Positions 45,760 through 53,475 of a stretch of DNA of 64,000 nucleotides are shown here, piece by piece; within the stretch, counting starts at the first letter, position 1, and the number at the start of each line of letters is the position of its first letter. The notes beneath the pieces are model-generated. The model was not told where the DNA came from, searched no databases, and worked only from the letters and a program-made list of their open reading frames with translations. The translations under genes and the position numbers were made by a program. Source of the DNA: Tardiphaga sp. P9-11 (GTDB lineage: Bacteria; Pseudomonadota; Alphaproteobacteria; Rhizobiales; Xanthobacteraceae). The DNA lies in NCBI RefSeq assembly GCF_008329525.1, contig NZ_NPKQ01000003.1:248001-312000 (forward strand), given 5' to 3'.

Positions 45760-45783
45760 CTCGATATTAGCTTTGATATCGAG
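45760..45783. repeat. Hairpin between the direct repeats
   Basis: CTCGATAT (45760-45767), loop TAGCTTTG, ATATCGAG (45776-45783): a perfect 8-bp stem inside the 247-base spacer of the two 142-bp repeats. There is no T-run, so a structural RNA element or protein-binding palindrome is more likely than a terminator. Confidence 0.65.
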
Positions 45784-45888
45784 TGTCGGGTGGTCGGTAG
45801 GCTTTATTTTCGGCTTCGCCTGGGAGACGCACGCGCTTCGCTTGCAATCGCTCCTAAAAAAGTAATCTGCCTTTAGGAGGACCGCATC

Positions 45889-45978
45889 GTGAAAACTAGC
45901 GCATGCAAAAACATGCCAGCCGCGTTGGCTGGCGCTTCACTACCGCAACTTTTCTCGCGGTGGTGCTGGTACCGTTGA
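45889..45978 (+). CDS. Short ORF with strong ribosome binding site
   Basis: GTG start eight bases after AGGAGG (45875-45880), encoding 29 residues that begin VKTSACKNMPAALAGASLPQ and end with an aromatic-rich SRWCWYR. Its TGA overlaps the first bases of repeat copy 2. It contains a 7-bp hairpin (45915-45933). It could be a leader peptide, a truncated gene start cut by the repeat, or chance; the unusually good ribosome site is why I list it. Confidence 0.4.
   Translation: MKTSACKNMPAALAGASLPQLFSRWCWYR
45915..45933. repeat. Hairpin within the short ORF
   Basis: GCCAGCC (45915-45921), loop GCGTT, GGCTGGC (45927-45933): perfect 7-bp GC-rich stem just upstream of repeat copy 2. Confidence 0.65.
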
Positions 45979-46118
45979 TTGATGTCCCCGGGCTTCCTTT
46001 GAGCGTCGGAAAGATGTCCATCAGCCGGCCGGCAATCGGTGAACAACCGACGACCGGTCGACGGGGTGCCGCCAAAGGCGTGACACGATACGCCCGACGC
46101 GGTCCTGTGGAGCATCAG
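45977..46118 (+). repeat. 142-bp direct repeat, copy 2
   Basis: Second copy, one mismatch from 45588-45729. It ends 58 bases before the start codon of the reverse transcriptase gene, so the RT transcript, or a separate upstream RNA, would carry this sequence. Confidence 0.95.
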
Positions 46119-46176
46119 TGAGCTTCAGAGGTAGGGCGAGGCAACCGACGTCGTCCACCAAGAGAGAGGTAGAGAA

Positions 46177-47907
46177 ATGGGAAGCCTCTTCCAGAGAGCC
46201 ACAGAGCGTTCATCCCTTAAGAATGCTTGGCATCGCATTCGAGCCAATGGACAAACCTCGGCAGCGAGCGAAACGCGCATTGCGATCGAAATGTTCGGCC
46301 GCGACTTAGATCGAAACATCAACAAAATACAAAAACGCTTGCGCGACGAAACGTTCGAGTTCGAACCGCAAAAAGGCGTGCTCAAGAACAAGACTAGTGG
46401 CGGCAAGCGCGGCATTGTAATGGCATCAGTGCAAAACCGCATCGTCGAGCGTGCTTGGCTAGACTGCCTACAAAGCAGCTCGGATTTTGTCCGGCGCGTA
46501 AACGATCAGCCGACAAGCGTCGGAGGCGTCCCTCATAGAAGCGTTCCGCATGGCCTCAAATTGATCCGCGACGCCTTCTCCGCTGGAAAGAAACATTTCA
46601 TTCGATCTGATATTTCAGGATTCTTCGACAACATTTCCCGTCAGACTGTTCTTGAAAGGCTGAGCGAGGATATTGGCGATATTAAATTTCTAAAGACGTT
46701 AAGCGATGCGACAAAAGTCGTCCTCGCCAACGAGTCTGCGTTAGGAGAGAATCGCAAAGTATTTCCCACCGACGATCAAGGTGTCGCGCAAGGCTCGCCC
46801 TTGTCCCCGTTGTTTGGAAACATTCTTCTTTTCGACTTCGACATCAAATTCAACGAACGGGGAATAGCTTGCGTTCGCTTCATTGACGACTTTGTTCTGC
46901 TTGGCGAAAATGAGCATAGCGTTCAACAAGCGTTCAAGAGCGCGACGGCCAACCTGCGAGAGAATGGCCTCAAATGCCACGATCCATTTGCGAGTAATGT
47001 GAACCTCGAAAAGGCATCATTTGGGTCAGTTGAAAGCGGATTCGTATTTCTTGGATATGATATACGCCCAGGCCTATTTCAGCCTTCGCGACTCGCCCGC
47101 CAGAAACTGGCAGAGAAAATTGATAGCCACATACGTTCGGGACGTGAGACGATAAGCGAAGTAAAGAGAGCAGCGAATAGCTTTGAGGGCCGCCAAAGGT
47201 ATGCGCAGACTCTTGTGTTATTGGATAAGGTAATTCGAGGCTGGAGAGACGCCTTTGCGTATTCGGACGCGCCGGCCACTATTGTAGACCTAGATCGCAA
47301 GATCGACAGTAAGCTTGACCAGTTCAGAAGTTGGTTCGCAGATCAAATGCGGGATCAGGACTGGAAAACAAAACGCCGTTTGGGAGGCGTGTGCTTGCTC
47401 GGCGACATTCAAAGTAAAAATCTAGACGACGTACCTTTTCAGCTCGAACTAGGCTCTCGTTTTTCCCGGTCAAAGAACACCATTACAATTTCAACAGATG
47501 GATCAATTTTCTCGGACGGCCCCCGGAAGGGCAAAGACCAAGGTCCGGGCGGATGGTCTTTTGTTGTTCACGATACGGGTGAGAAGAAAGCTGGGCGTGC
47601 CACGTCAGCAACGAATAACAGAATGGAGCTTCAGGCAGTCATTGAAGCTATTAGGTCAGTCGATCCAAAAAAATCGATAATTATTAGAACTGACTCTCAG
47701 TATGTCAGTGACACGGTCCGTCGTGATTCAACTATTAAGTCGAATTCCGACCTTTGGAAAGAATATCAAGAACTTGTTAGATCGAGACGCATTCGCGTCG
47801 ATTGGGTGAAGGGGCACGCTGGCGACCCTTATAATGAAGAAGCCGACAGGTTAGCTCGCGAGCAGGCCAGAGCTGCTAGTCGAGAGAACATGAAAAGGTC
47901 TTCTTGA
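46177..47907 (+). CDS. Reverse transcriptase-RNase HI fusion protein
   Basis: 576 residues. RT domain (about 60-300): GGKRGIVMASVQNRIVERAW resembles the RPLGIP block of group II-type enzymes; motif A has D145 in FIRSDISGFFDNIS; motif B is QGSPLSPLFGNILL (205-218); motif C is FIDD (235-238) in place of YADD; then FVFLGYDI (289-296). A thumb/X-like helical part follows with LLDKVIRGWRDAFAYSD (348-364). RNase HI (about 434-565) keeps D441, E484, D506, H547 and D557 (TDGS, NNRMELQAV, TDSQYV, KGHAGDPYNEEAD). No HNH, Cas or maturase DNA-binding domain. GAGAGG precedes the ATG. Base and codon use is more AT-rich than the flanks, suggesting transfer. Standing alone; role unknown, possibly defence or a retroelement. 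Confidence 0.9.
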   Translation: MGSLFQRATERSSLKNAWHRIRANGQTSAASETRIAIEMFGRDLDRNINKIQKRLRDETFEFEPQKGVLKNKTSGGKRGIVMASVQNRIVERAWLDCLQSSSDFVRRVNDQPTSVGGVPHRSVPHGLKLIRDAFSAGKKHFIRSDISGFFDNISRQTVLERLSEDIGDIKFLKTLSDATKVVLANESALGENRKVFPTDDQGVAQGSPLSPLFGNILLFDFDIKFNERGIACVRFIDDFVLLGENEHSVQQAFKSATANLRENGLKCHDPFASNVNLEKASFGSVESGFVFLGYDIRPGLFQPSRLARQKLAEKIDSHIRSGRETISEVKRAANSFEGRQRYAQTLVLLDKVIRGWRDAFAYSDAPATIVDLDRKIDSKLDQFRSWFADQMRDQDWKTKRRLGGVCLLGDIQSKNLDDVPFQLELGSRFSRSKNTITISTDGSIFSDGPRKGKDQGPGGWSFVVHDTGEKKAGRATSATNNRMELQAVIEAIRSVDPKKSIIIRTDSQYVSDTVRRDSTIKSNSDLWKEYQELVRSRRIRVDWVKGHAGDPYNEEADRLAREQARAASRENMKRSS

Positions 47908-48457
47908 CATCATTCCTATACGATTATATACTCCTTCTCGTCCTGTTCATGAGGGGCGCTTCTCGAGGGCGTCTTGAGAGTGGAACACGGATGCGGCGCC
48001 CGCGGACGTGCCTCGCAAGCACGGACTCGGGAGGTCGGGGGTCACCGTCCGGGCCCACTACGGGGCTCTGCCGCTAGCGTGCGGCTGGACTGGGACAGGT
48101 AGGCGCGGGAAATCCGCTACCGCCACGTCCCAGGAAGAACGGTCCTCCACCAGAAATCGCCGTGATGGAGCGCCGCAAGGCGTTGCGCTGCAGAAGGCGA
48201 GGCGTCGCAGCCGAGCCGGATGTGGCGACTGTACCCAAGGTGCGCCTTGCGGCGCTCCATTCCCCTCACTCTTCGAGGGGAAGACCACAGCTCACCTCGG
48301 GGCTTTCACCCGCGAGAACGAAGTCGCGTGGCTGTTTGACATTCGAATCGGAGAGACAAATGCGACGGTGCATGCGCGGGCCAATTGAACCGTTTCGGCG
48401 CCACGCCAACCAATCATGATGCGCGGCCATCACGCCGCATCGCGGTGGCAAGTGGCA
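47908..48457. other. Intergenic region downstream of the RT gene
   Basis: About 550 bases with no supported gene. The first 30 bases are AT-rich like the RT gene; composition returns to high GC from about 47950, which may mark the edge of the acquired segment. It holds the 18-bp inverted repeat at 48165-48260. A 126-codon plus-strand frame (48008-48388) runs through that repeat and looks non-coding. No third copy of the 142-bp repeat is present. Confidence 0.5.
48165..48260. repeat. Long hairpin with perfect 18-bp arms
   Basis: ATGGAGCGCCGCAAGGCG (48165-48182) and its exact reverse complement CGCCTTGCGGCGCTCCAT (48243-48260), with 60 bases between. Probably a dispersed intergenic repeat of this bacterial group, though it could also mark an element's border. 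Confidence 0.8.
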
Positions 48458-48706
48458 ATGACCGAGTGGCAGTTGGCGATGATCGAGATCAGTGCCCTCA
48501 AGAAGCGGCTCGACGACCTCACGCGCAATCACGGCAGAACCCGCAACTATCTGGTCGGGCTGACGTCAGGCATAGTGGCTGCGCTGGGGGCCTCGCTGTT
48601 CGAGCAATACGGCAGGACGGCCAGCAATATCTATACCCAGATTATCGTCTTCGTGATCGGCTTCTTCCTCGTCCGCCGCATCACGCGCTGGACGCTGACA
48701 GACTGA
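48458..48706 (+). CDS. Small coiled-coil membrane protein
   Basis: 82 residues from MTEWQLAMIEISALKKRLDD (ATG at 48458; one at 48416 is possible). A short coiled-coil-like helix is followed by two hydrophobic segments (YLVGLTSGIVAALGASLF and TQIIVFVIGFFLVRRI). No known family. It lies 550 bases after the RT gene on the same strand with normal high-GC codons, so I treat it as chromosomal and not part of the RT locus, though a functional link cannot be ruled out. Confidence 0.55.
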   Translation: MTEWQLAMIEISALKKRLDDLTRNHGRTRNYLVGLTSGIVAALGASLFEQYGRTASNIYTQIIVFVIGFFLVRRITRWTLTD

Positions 48707-48709
48707 CGC

Positions 48710-49531
48710 TCATTTTCTTGCCGGCGGCGCGACGTCGGCGACCTGGCCGCTGCGCTTCAGGGCTTCGGCAACGAAGCCCGACGCCTTCATCTCCTCGACG
48801 AAGGCGGCGAGATAGACAACGCCAGCCGTGCGCGGCTTGTCGGCGATGCGCGGCATGGCCATCGCCTGCTGGATCTCCTGAAAGTAGCCGGACATCACGC
48901 GCATCTCCGGATGGTCCTTGGCATAGGCATCAAGCTGCTGGCGCACGCCGGCGGCAGCATCGAGCTTCTCGTCGAGAAACTTCTTGATCATCGCGCTTCC
49001 GCCGCCGGCGTCGGCGCGCAGCACGGTGGCGTGCTTGATGGTGCGGGTGAGATAGAGATCGTAGGCCGAGCCGAGGCCAACCGCCATTCTGACGCCGTCC
49101 TTGTCGACATCATCGACAGTATTCAGCGGCGAATTCACGGGCACCATGTAGGTGCCCTCGATGATCACATAGGGCGCGGTGAAGATGATCTCCTGCGCGC
49201 GCGCCGGCTCGATGGCGATGAAGCCGACATCCCAGGCGCCGGCCTTGGCGCCTTCGAACACCTTGCCGGCCGCTTCATAGGGCACGTAGGTCACAGCGAC
49301 GCCGAGGCGCCTGGCGAGTTCGGCAGCGAGATCCGCCGAGACGCCGCGCGGCGCGCCGTCCAATTTGTTGGGGTCGCCCTTCTGGGCCAGGACACTGTTG
49401 CCGTAATTGATCGCGGCGCGGAGTTTGCCGGTCGGCGCGAGGTCGCGCAGCACTTCAGGGGACGGCGCGGGCTGGGCGAAGGCCGGGAGCGCAGCGGTCA
49501 TGAACAGCACCATCCATCGTAAAACACGCAT
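48710..49531 (-). CDS. ABC transporter solute-binding protein, family 3
   Basis: 273 residues from MRVLRWMVLFMTAALPAFAQ, a signal peptide (ATG at 49531). The mature part is a SBP_bac_3 fold: LRDLAPTGKLRAAINYGNSV, PRGVSADLAAELARRLGVAV, AGAWDVGFIAIEPARAQEII and FTAPYVIIEGTYMVPVNSPL. These proteins capture amino acids or similar solutes in the periplasm. No permease or ATPase gene is adjacent, so the partner transporter must be elsewhere or it acts in another way. Confidence 0.88.
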   Translation of the reverse strand: MRVLRWMVLFMTAALPAFAQPAPSPEVLRDLAPTGKLRAAINYGNSVLAQKGDPNKLDGAPRGVSADLAAELARRLGVAVTYVPYEAAGKVFEGAKAGAWDVGFIAIEPARAQEIIFTAPYVIIEGTYMVPVNSPLNTVDDVDKDGVRMAVGLGSAYDLYLTRTIKHATVLRADAGGGSAMIKKFLDEKLDAAAGVRQQLDAYAKDHPEMRVMSGYFQEIQQAMAMPRIADKPRTAGVVYLAAFVEEMKASGFVAEALKRSGQVADVAPPARK

Positions 49532-49655
49532 CGCAGACTCCCCGGTTTTGCCGGGACAATGCCCCCAAACCCGCTGCGCAACAATCGGTGACCCGGGCGT
49601 CAACGACAGCGTGATCCGCCCGGCGCGGCCGGCCTGCGTTCGGCAGGCGGACGGG

Positions 49656-50447
49656 ATGGCTGATATGCCCGGCCGGGAATGCCTGTTATCGCACTGCGCG
49701 ACCGTCTACACTGGTGTCCGTTGGCGCAATGGGTGGCTTGAGGTGTTCGACGGTTTCTACAAATGTGACTACCGGGCGGGCGACGTGGCCGGCCGCAGCG
49801 TCATGTATTGCAAGGACGGCCGCATGCTGGGCGGCAACACTGCCTTCGCCCATGTCGGCACCTATGAAGAGGCCGACGACGGCATCCATGCGGTGATCCA
49901 CGGCCAGCGCCATCATATCGGCTCGCAGTTTCGCACGCTCTATGGCGACGACGACGGCGCGATCCGCGTCCGCGGCATCCACGACGGCAAGAACTACAGG
50001 TTCACTGGCGGCGACGCCCAAGGCAAGGGGCCGGCCTTCGAGTCCGTGATGACGCGACTCGACGAAGAGGACTTCCCGGACACCGGCACGGTGAGCGATG
50101 GCGGCATCGCCAACGGCCTGTATTCGCTGCACATGAAAACCCTCGACGGCGTCGAGCACGAGCTGACCGGCGTGATGCTGTTGTTCGACGGCCGCATCCT
50201 GGGCGGCGACGCCCGCTTCTATTATCTCGGCGCCTATGGCTCGGCCGACGGCCGCTGGAAGGGCGAGATCGTCAATCAGGAACACACGCCTTCAGCCGGC
50301 GGGAGTTCGCTGTTCGCCGGCTATGAAGTGGGAATCGGCTTTTCCGGCAGTTGCAGCGAGGGCTGCGCGGCATTCGAAGCCACCGCCCTCGCCGGCAAGC
50401 GCAGCCTGCGCCTCAAGGCTGACCTATCGCTGCTGCACAAGGCCTGA
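49656..50447 (+). CDS. Protein with two GrlR-like repeats
   Basis: 263 residues at most; the true start may be later, near GWLEVFDGFYKCDYR. Two similar halves are visible: FYKCDYRAGDVAGRSVMYCK, DGRMLGGNTAFAHVGTYEEA and IHAVIHGQRHH, then GLYSLHMKTLDGVEHELTGV, FDGRILGGDARFYYLGAYGS and WKGEIVNQEHTP. The DGR-x-LGGD/N-x-x-F-x-x-x-G-x-Y pattern is that of GrlR, a small beta-barrel known as a regulator of type III secretion in enterobacteria. No secretion genes are nearby, so that role is not implied. Confidence 0.65.
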   Translation: MADMPGRECLLSHCATVYTGVRWRNGWLEVFDGFYKCDYRAGDVAGRSVMYCKDGRMLGGNTAFAHVGTYEEADDGIHAVIHGQRHHIGSQFRTLYGDDDGAIRVRGIHDGKNYRFTGGDAQGKGPAFESVMTRLDEEDFPDTGTVSDGGIANGLYSLHMKTLDGVEHELTGVMLLFDGRILGGDARFYYLGAYGSADGRWKGEIVNQEHTPSAGGSSLFAGYEVGIGFSGSCSEGCAAFEATALAGKRSLRLKADLSLLHKA

Positions 50448-50465
50448 CCGCGCAGCGCGTGGTTG

Positions 50466-51701
50466 TTAGTCAAATCGCGCTTGCGACGTGCGTTTGGTCG
50501 CCACCGCGCTCGCCGGAACGGGCGCTGCGGCGTTGCCCCAGGTGTTGCGGATGTAAGTGAGCACGGCCGCGACCTGATCGTCCTTCAGACGCCAGTCGAA
50601 GGATGGCATCGCAGGCGCCGTCGGCGCGCCGGCCGTCGATGCCGCACGCGCGCCATTGAGTACAACATGCGCCAGTGTGGTCGGATCATTGGACTGCACC
50701 AGCGCACTGCCGGCGAGCTTCGGGAACAAATGTAGTTCGCCGGAGCCATTGTCCTTGTGGCAGGCGGCGCAGCTATCCTTGTAGACCGCCTCGCCGACGC
50801 GCATCACCTTGTCGCTGGCTGCGACCGGCGTCGGTTTCGCGCCGTCGCTCGGCACGCCGCTGTCCTTCAGATAGGTCGCGATCGCCGCAAGATCCTCGTC
50901 GGTCATCTGCGAGGTCGAATGCGTGACCGCTTCCGACATCGGGCCGGAGGCCAGCGTATACTGGTTGGCGCCGGTCTTCAGATAGGCAACGAGATCGTCC
51001 TTCGACCAGCCGCCGATGCCGTTATGCGTATTGGCCGTGATGTTCGGTGCAAACCAGCCCTGCAGCGTGGCGCCGGCAAGCGGCGTCGCGGTCTTGTCGC
51101 CGCCGAGCGCCGTCTTCGGTGTATGGCACGTGCCGCAATGCGCCGGGCCTTCGACGAGATAGGCGCCGCGATTCCACTCGGCGGATTTCTGCGGATTGGG
51201 CTGGAAGCGGCCGGGCGTGAAATTCAGCCAGTTCCAGAACGCCATCGCCAGGCGGATGTTGAACGGGAACGGCAGCTGGTTGGATTCGACGGCGTTGTTC
51301 ACCGGCTGGATCGTCTTGAAGTAGGACCGCATCGCCAGGATGTCGTCGCGCGACATCCTTGTATAGGCCGGGTACGGCATCGCCGGATACAGCCGCTTGC
51401 CGTTGCGGCCACGGCCGTCATGCAGCGCGGCGACGAATTCGTCATCGGTCATATTGCCGATGCCGGTGTCGCGATCCGGCGTGATGTTCGGCGCAACAAG
51501 CTTGCCGAACGGCGTATCGAGCGCGAGACCACCGGCGAAAGGCTGACCGCCTTGCGCGGTATGACAGCCGGCGCAATCGCCCAGCACGGACAGATAGCGC
51601 CCCTTCTCGACACGATCAAAACTCTGCGGATCCTGCGCCGATGCGACAGACATCAGCGACAGCAAAAGGACGGCAGCGGAGGCGAGAGACTGTTTCATCA
51701 C
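50466..51701 (-). CDS. Tri-heme cytochrome c subunit of a GMC dehydrogenase
   Basis: 411 residues with a signal peptide (SLASAAVLLLSLMSVASAQ) and three CxxCH heme sites: CAGCH (43-47), CGTCH (189-193) and CAACH (311-315). This is the membrane-associated cytochrome subunit typical of gluconate, sorbitol or alcohol dehydrogenases, which passes electrons from the flavoprotein to ubiquinone or a terminal oxidase. Last gene of a three-gene operon (seven bases after the GMC gene). Rich in KDxxAAVxTYxRNxWGN at the end, as usual. Confidence 0.92.
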   Translation of the reverse strand: MMKQSLASAAVLLLSLMSVASAQDPQSFDRVEKGRYLSVLGDCAGCHTAQGGQPFAGGLALDTPFGKLVAPNITPDRDTGIGNMTDDEFVAALHDGRGRNGKRLYPAMPYPAYTRMSRDDILAMRSYFKTIQPVNNAVESNQLPFPFNIRLAMAFWNWLNFTPGRFQPNPQKSAEWNRGAYLVEGPAHCGTCHTPKTALGGDKTATPLAGATLQGWFAPNITANTHNGIGGWSKDDLVAYLKTGANQYTLASGPMSEAVTHSTSQMTDEDLAAIATYLKDSGVPSDGAKPTPVAASDKVMRVGEAVYKDSCAACHKDNGSGELHLFPKLAGSALVQSNDPTTLAHVVLNGARAASTAGAPTAPAMPSFDWRLKDDQVAAVLTYIRNTWGNAAAPVPASAVATKRTSQARFD

Positions 51702-51708
51702 TCTTTCC

Positions 51709-53472
51709 TCAAACCAGCGGGCCGGGATTTTTCAGATAGCGATCCTTGATCGCGTCTGCCGTCCAGTAGGCGAGCGCACCGACAGTGCCGGTGGGATTGT
51801 AGCCGTGGTTCTGCGGAAACACCGAGGCGCCGCCGGGCACGAAGACGTTGGGCACGTCCCAGCTCTGGCAATAGCGATTGACCACCGAGGTCTCGGGATC
51901 GGAGCCCATCACGGTGCCGCCGGTGTTGTGCGTGGTCTGGTAGATCGTGCTGTTCCACGGCCCCTTGCGCGGGCTGGCGGTCATCTCCACCGGATCCAAT
52001 GCCCGAGCGATTTCAGCCAGACGGTCGGTGAGAAACTGCGACATCTTGATTTCGTTGTCCTTGAAATCGAAGGTCATGCGCATCAGCGGCCGCCCGAAGC
52101 GATCCTTGAAGGTCGGATCGAGGTCGAGGTAGCAGTCGCGGTAGCTGTAGGACGAGCCGTGGGTGGAAATGCCAAAACCGCTCGAATAGGTCTCCGCGGT
52201 GGCTTTCTTCCACTCGGCGCCCCAACGCGGCGTGCCCTTCGGCACCGGCCGCGTCGTGATCGGACGTGCGCCGGTCTGGCCCGAGCCCATATAGCCGCCG
52301 CCGAAGAAGCCGAGATCCTTGTGATCGAAATTATCGCCGTTGAACTCGTCGATCATCATGCCGCCGGAGCCGGTGGCGATGAAAGAATTGAGGATCTTGT
52401 CCTTCAGGATCATCGAGACGCCTGAGGTCGTCTGATAGGCATAGTTGCGCCCGACAACGCCCTTGCCGCTCACCGGATCGTAGGGCTTGCCGATTCCCGA
52501 CAGCAGCATGAGACGGACGTTGAACAGCGAGAACGCGCAGACCAGCACGATATCGGCGGGCTGCTCCCACTCCTCACCCGACGTATCGACATAAGTGACG
52601 CCGGTGGCACGCTTGCCAGTCGAATCCAGATTGATCCTGGTAACTTCTGAATCGGTCTGAGCGGTGAAGTTCGGCAAACGCATCAGAGCCGGCAGCACGC
52701 AGGTCTGCGCACTTGCCTTGGCATAGTTGCCACATCCGAAGCGCTCGCAGAAACCGCAATAGGTGCACTGCCCCATCCGGATGCCCAGCGGATTGGTGTA
52801 AGCCTCGCTGATATTGCCGGATGGCCGCGGGAACGGCGAATAACCCAGTTTCTTCGCAGCCTCGGCAAATAGCGCGGAGCCGTAGTTCTGCTTCAGCGGC
52901 GGCGTCGGATATTCCGATGAACGCCAGCCTTCGAACGGATTACCGCCGGCCTGCTTGACGCCCTTGAGATTGCCGGCCTTGCCGGAAATTCCGGCGAGCT
53001 TCTCGAAGCGATCATAATACGGTTCGAGTTCATCATAAGTGACGGGCCAGTCCTGGATCGTCATATCGGCGGGGATCTTGTCGGCGCCGTAGCGCTCCGA
53101 CAGATGCGTGCGCAGGTTGAAGTCGTTCGGCAGGAAGCGCCAGGTCTGGCCGTTCCAGTGCACGCCTGCACCGCCGACGCCATTGCCTGGCAGAAAGCCG
53201 GAGAATCGGCGAATCGGCTGCGCGGTCTGGCTCATGTTGTTGCGGACCGTCAGCGTTTCCTGATCGGGCCTCAGGAACAGGTCGAGACGGACGCCATAGC
53301 GTAATTCGTCCTGCGCATAACCCGGCGGAAAATCGGTCGCCGTATCGCGCCACGGACCGCGTTCGACCGCCACGACGTCGAGACCCTGCTTGGCCATTTC
53401 ATAAGCGAGGATTGATCCGGTCCATCCGAGACCGACGATGACGACGTCTTTGCGGGGAAGTTTACGTGCCAT
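51709..53472 (-). CDS. GMC oxidoreductase, flavoprotein subunit
   Basis: 587 residues. FAD-binding start VVIVGLGWTGSILAYEMAKQ, GVGGAGVHWNGQTWRF, the GMC C-terminal domain and the closing NVFVPGGASVFPQNHGYNPT with the active-site histidine. It resembles the large subunit of membrane gluconate 2-dehydrogenase and related sugar dehydrogenases. CTYCGFCERFGCGNYAKASA adds a cysteine cluster. It has no signal of its own and presumably leaves the cell with the Tat-exported small subunit. Substrate unknown. Confidence 0.92.
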   Translation of the reverse strand: MARKLPRKDVVIVGLGWTGSILAYEMAKQGLDVVAVERGPWRDTATDFPPGYAQDELRYGVRLDLFLRPDQETLTVRNNMSQTAQPIRRFSGFLPGNGVGGAGVHWNGQTWRFLPNDFNLRTHLSERYGADKIPADMTIQDWPVTYDELEPYYDRFEKLAGISGKAGNLKGVKQAGGNPFEGWRSSEYPTPPLKQNYGSALFAEAAKKLGYSPFPRPSGNISEAYTNPLGIRMGQCTYCGFCERFGCGNYAKASAQTCVLPALMRLPNFTAQTDSEVTRINLDSTGKRATGVTYVDTSGEEWEQPADIVLVCAFSLFNVRLMLLSGIGKPYDPVSGKGVVGRNYAYQTTSGVSMILKDKILNSFIATGSGGMMIDEFNGDNFDHKDLGFFGGGYMGSGQTGARPITTRPVPKGTPRWGAEWKKATAETYSSGFGISTHGSSYSYRDCYLDLDPTFKDRFGRPLMRMTFDFKDNEIKMSQFLTDRLAEIARALDPVEMTASPRKGPWNSTIYQTTHNTGGTVMGSDPETSVVNRYCQSWDVPNVFVPGGASVFPQNHGYNPTGTVGALAYWTADAIKDRYLKNPGPLV

Positions 53473-53475
53473 CTC

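Larger units (their letters stand above)
45474..46176. other. Non-coding leader region of the RT-RNase H locus
   Basis: About 700 bases between uvrB and the reverse transcriptase gene. It holds two 142-bp direct repeats, two hairpins (45760-45783 and 45915-45933) and a 29-codon frame behind AGGAGG. Long frames read through the repeats on either strand (for example 45610-45876 and 45903-46121) are not supported as genes. The block may encode a structured RNA used by the reverse transcriptase; that is inference. Confidence 0.6.

Noticed and set aside
45588-46118. CRISPR array
   Set aside because: Only two copies of a 142-bp unit with a 247-bp spacer; wrong unit size and no cas genes.
45903-46121. 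72-codon frame reading into repeat copy 2
   Set aside because: The ATG has no good ribosome site; the nearby GTG frame at 45889 has the AGGAGG. Neither codes for a recognisable protein.
45474-48000. Group II intron around the RT gene
   Set aside because: No domain V-like hairpin or 5' GUGYG boundary could be recognised, and the protein lacks an endonuclease domain. A covariance search would be decisive.
45474-48000. Retron or DGR
   Set aside because: The RT lacks retron VTG-type features and DGR-type motifs; no template/variable repeat pair or target gene is present. The 142-bp repeats are both upstream and differ by a C/A, not by an adenine-specific pattern.
48008-48388. 126-codon frame downstream of the RT gene
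   Set aside because: It runs through the 18-bp inverted repeat, has repeat-like composition and no start signal.
48458-48706. Membrane effector partner of the RT
   Set aside because: High-GC codon use like the chromosome, 550 bases and a dispersed repeat away from the RT gene; a functional link is not supported by the sequence alone.
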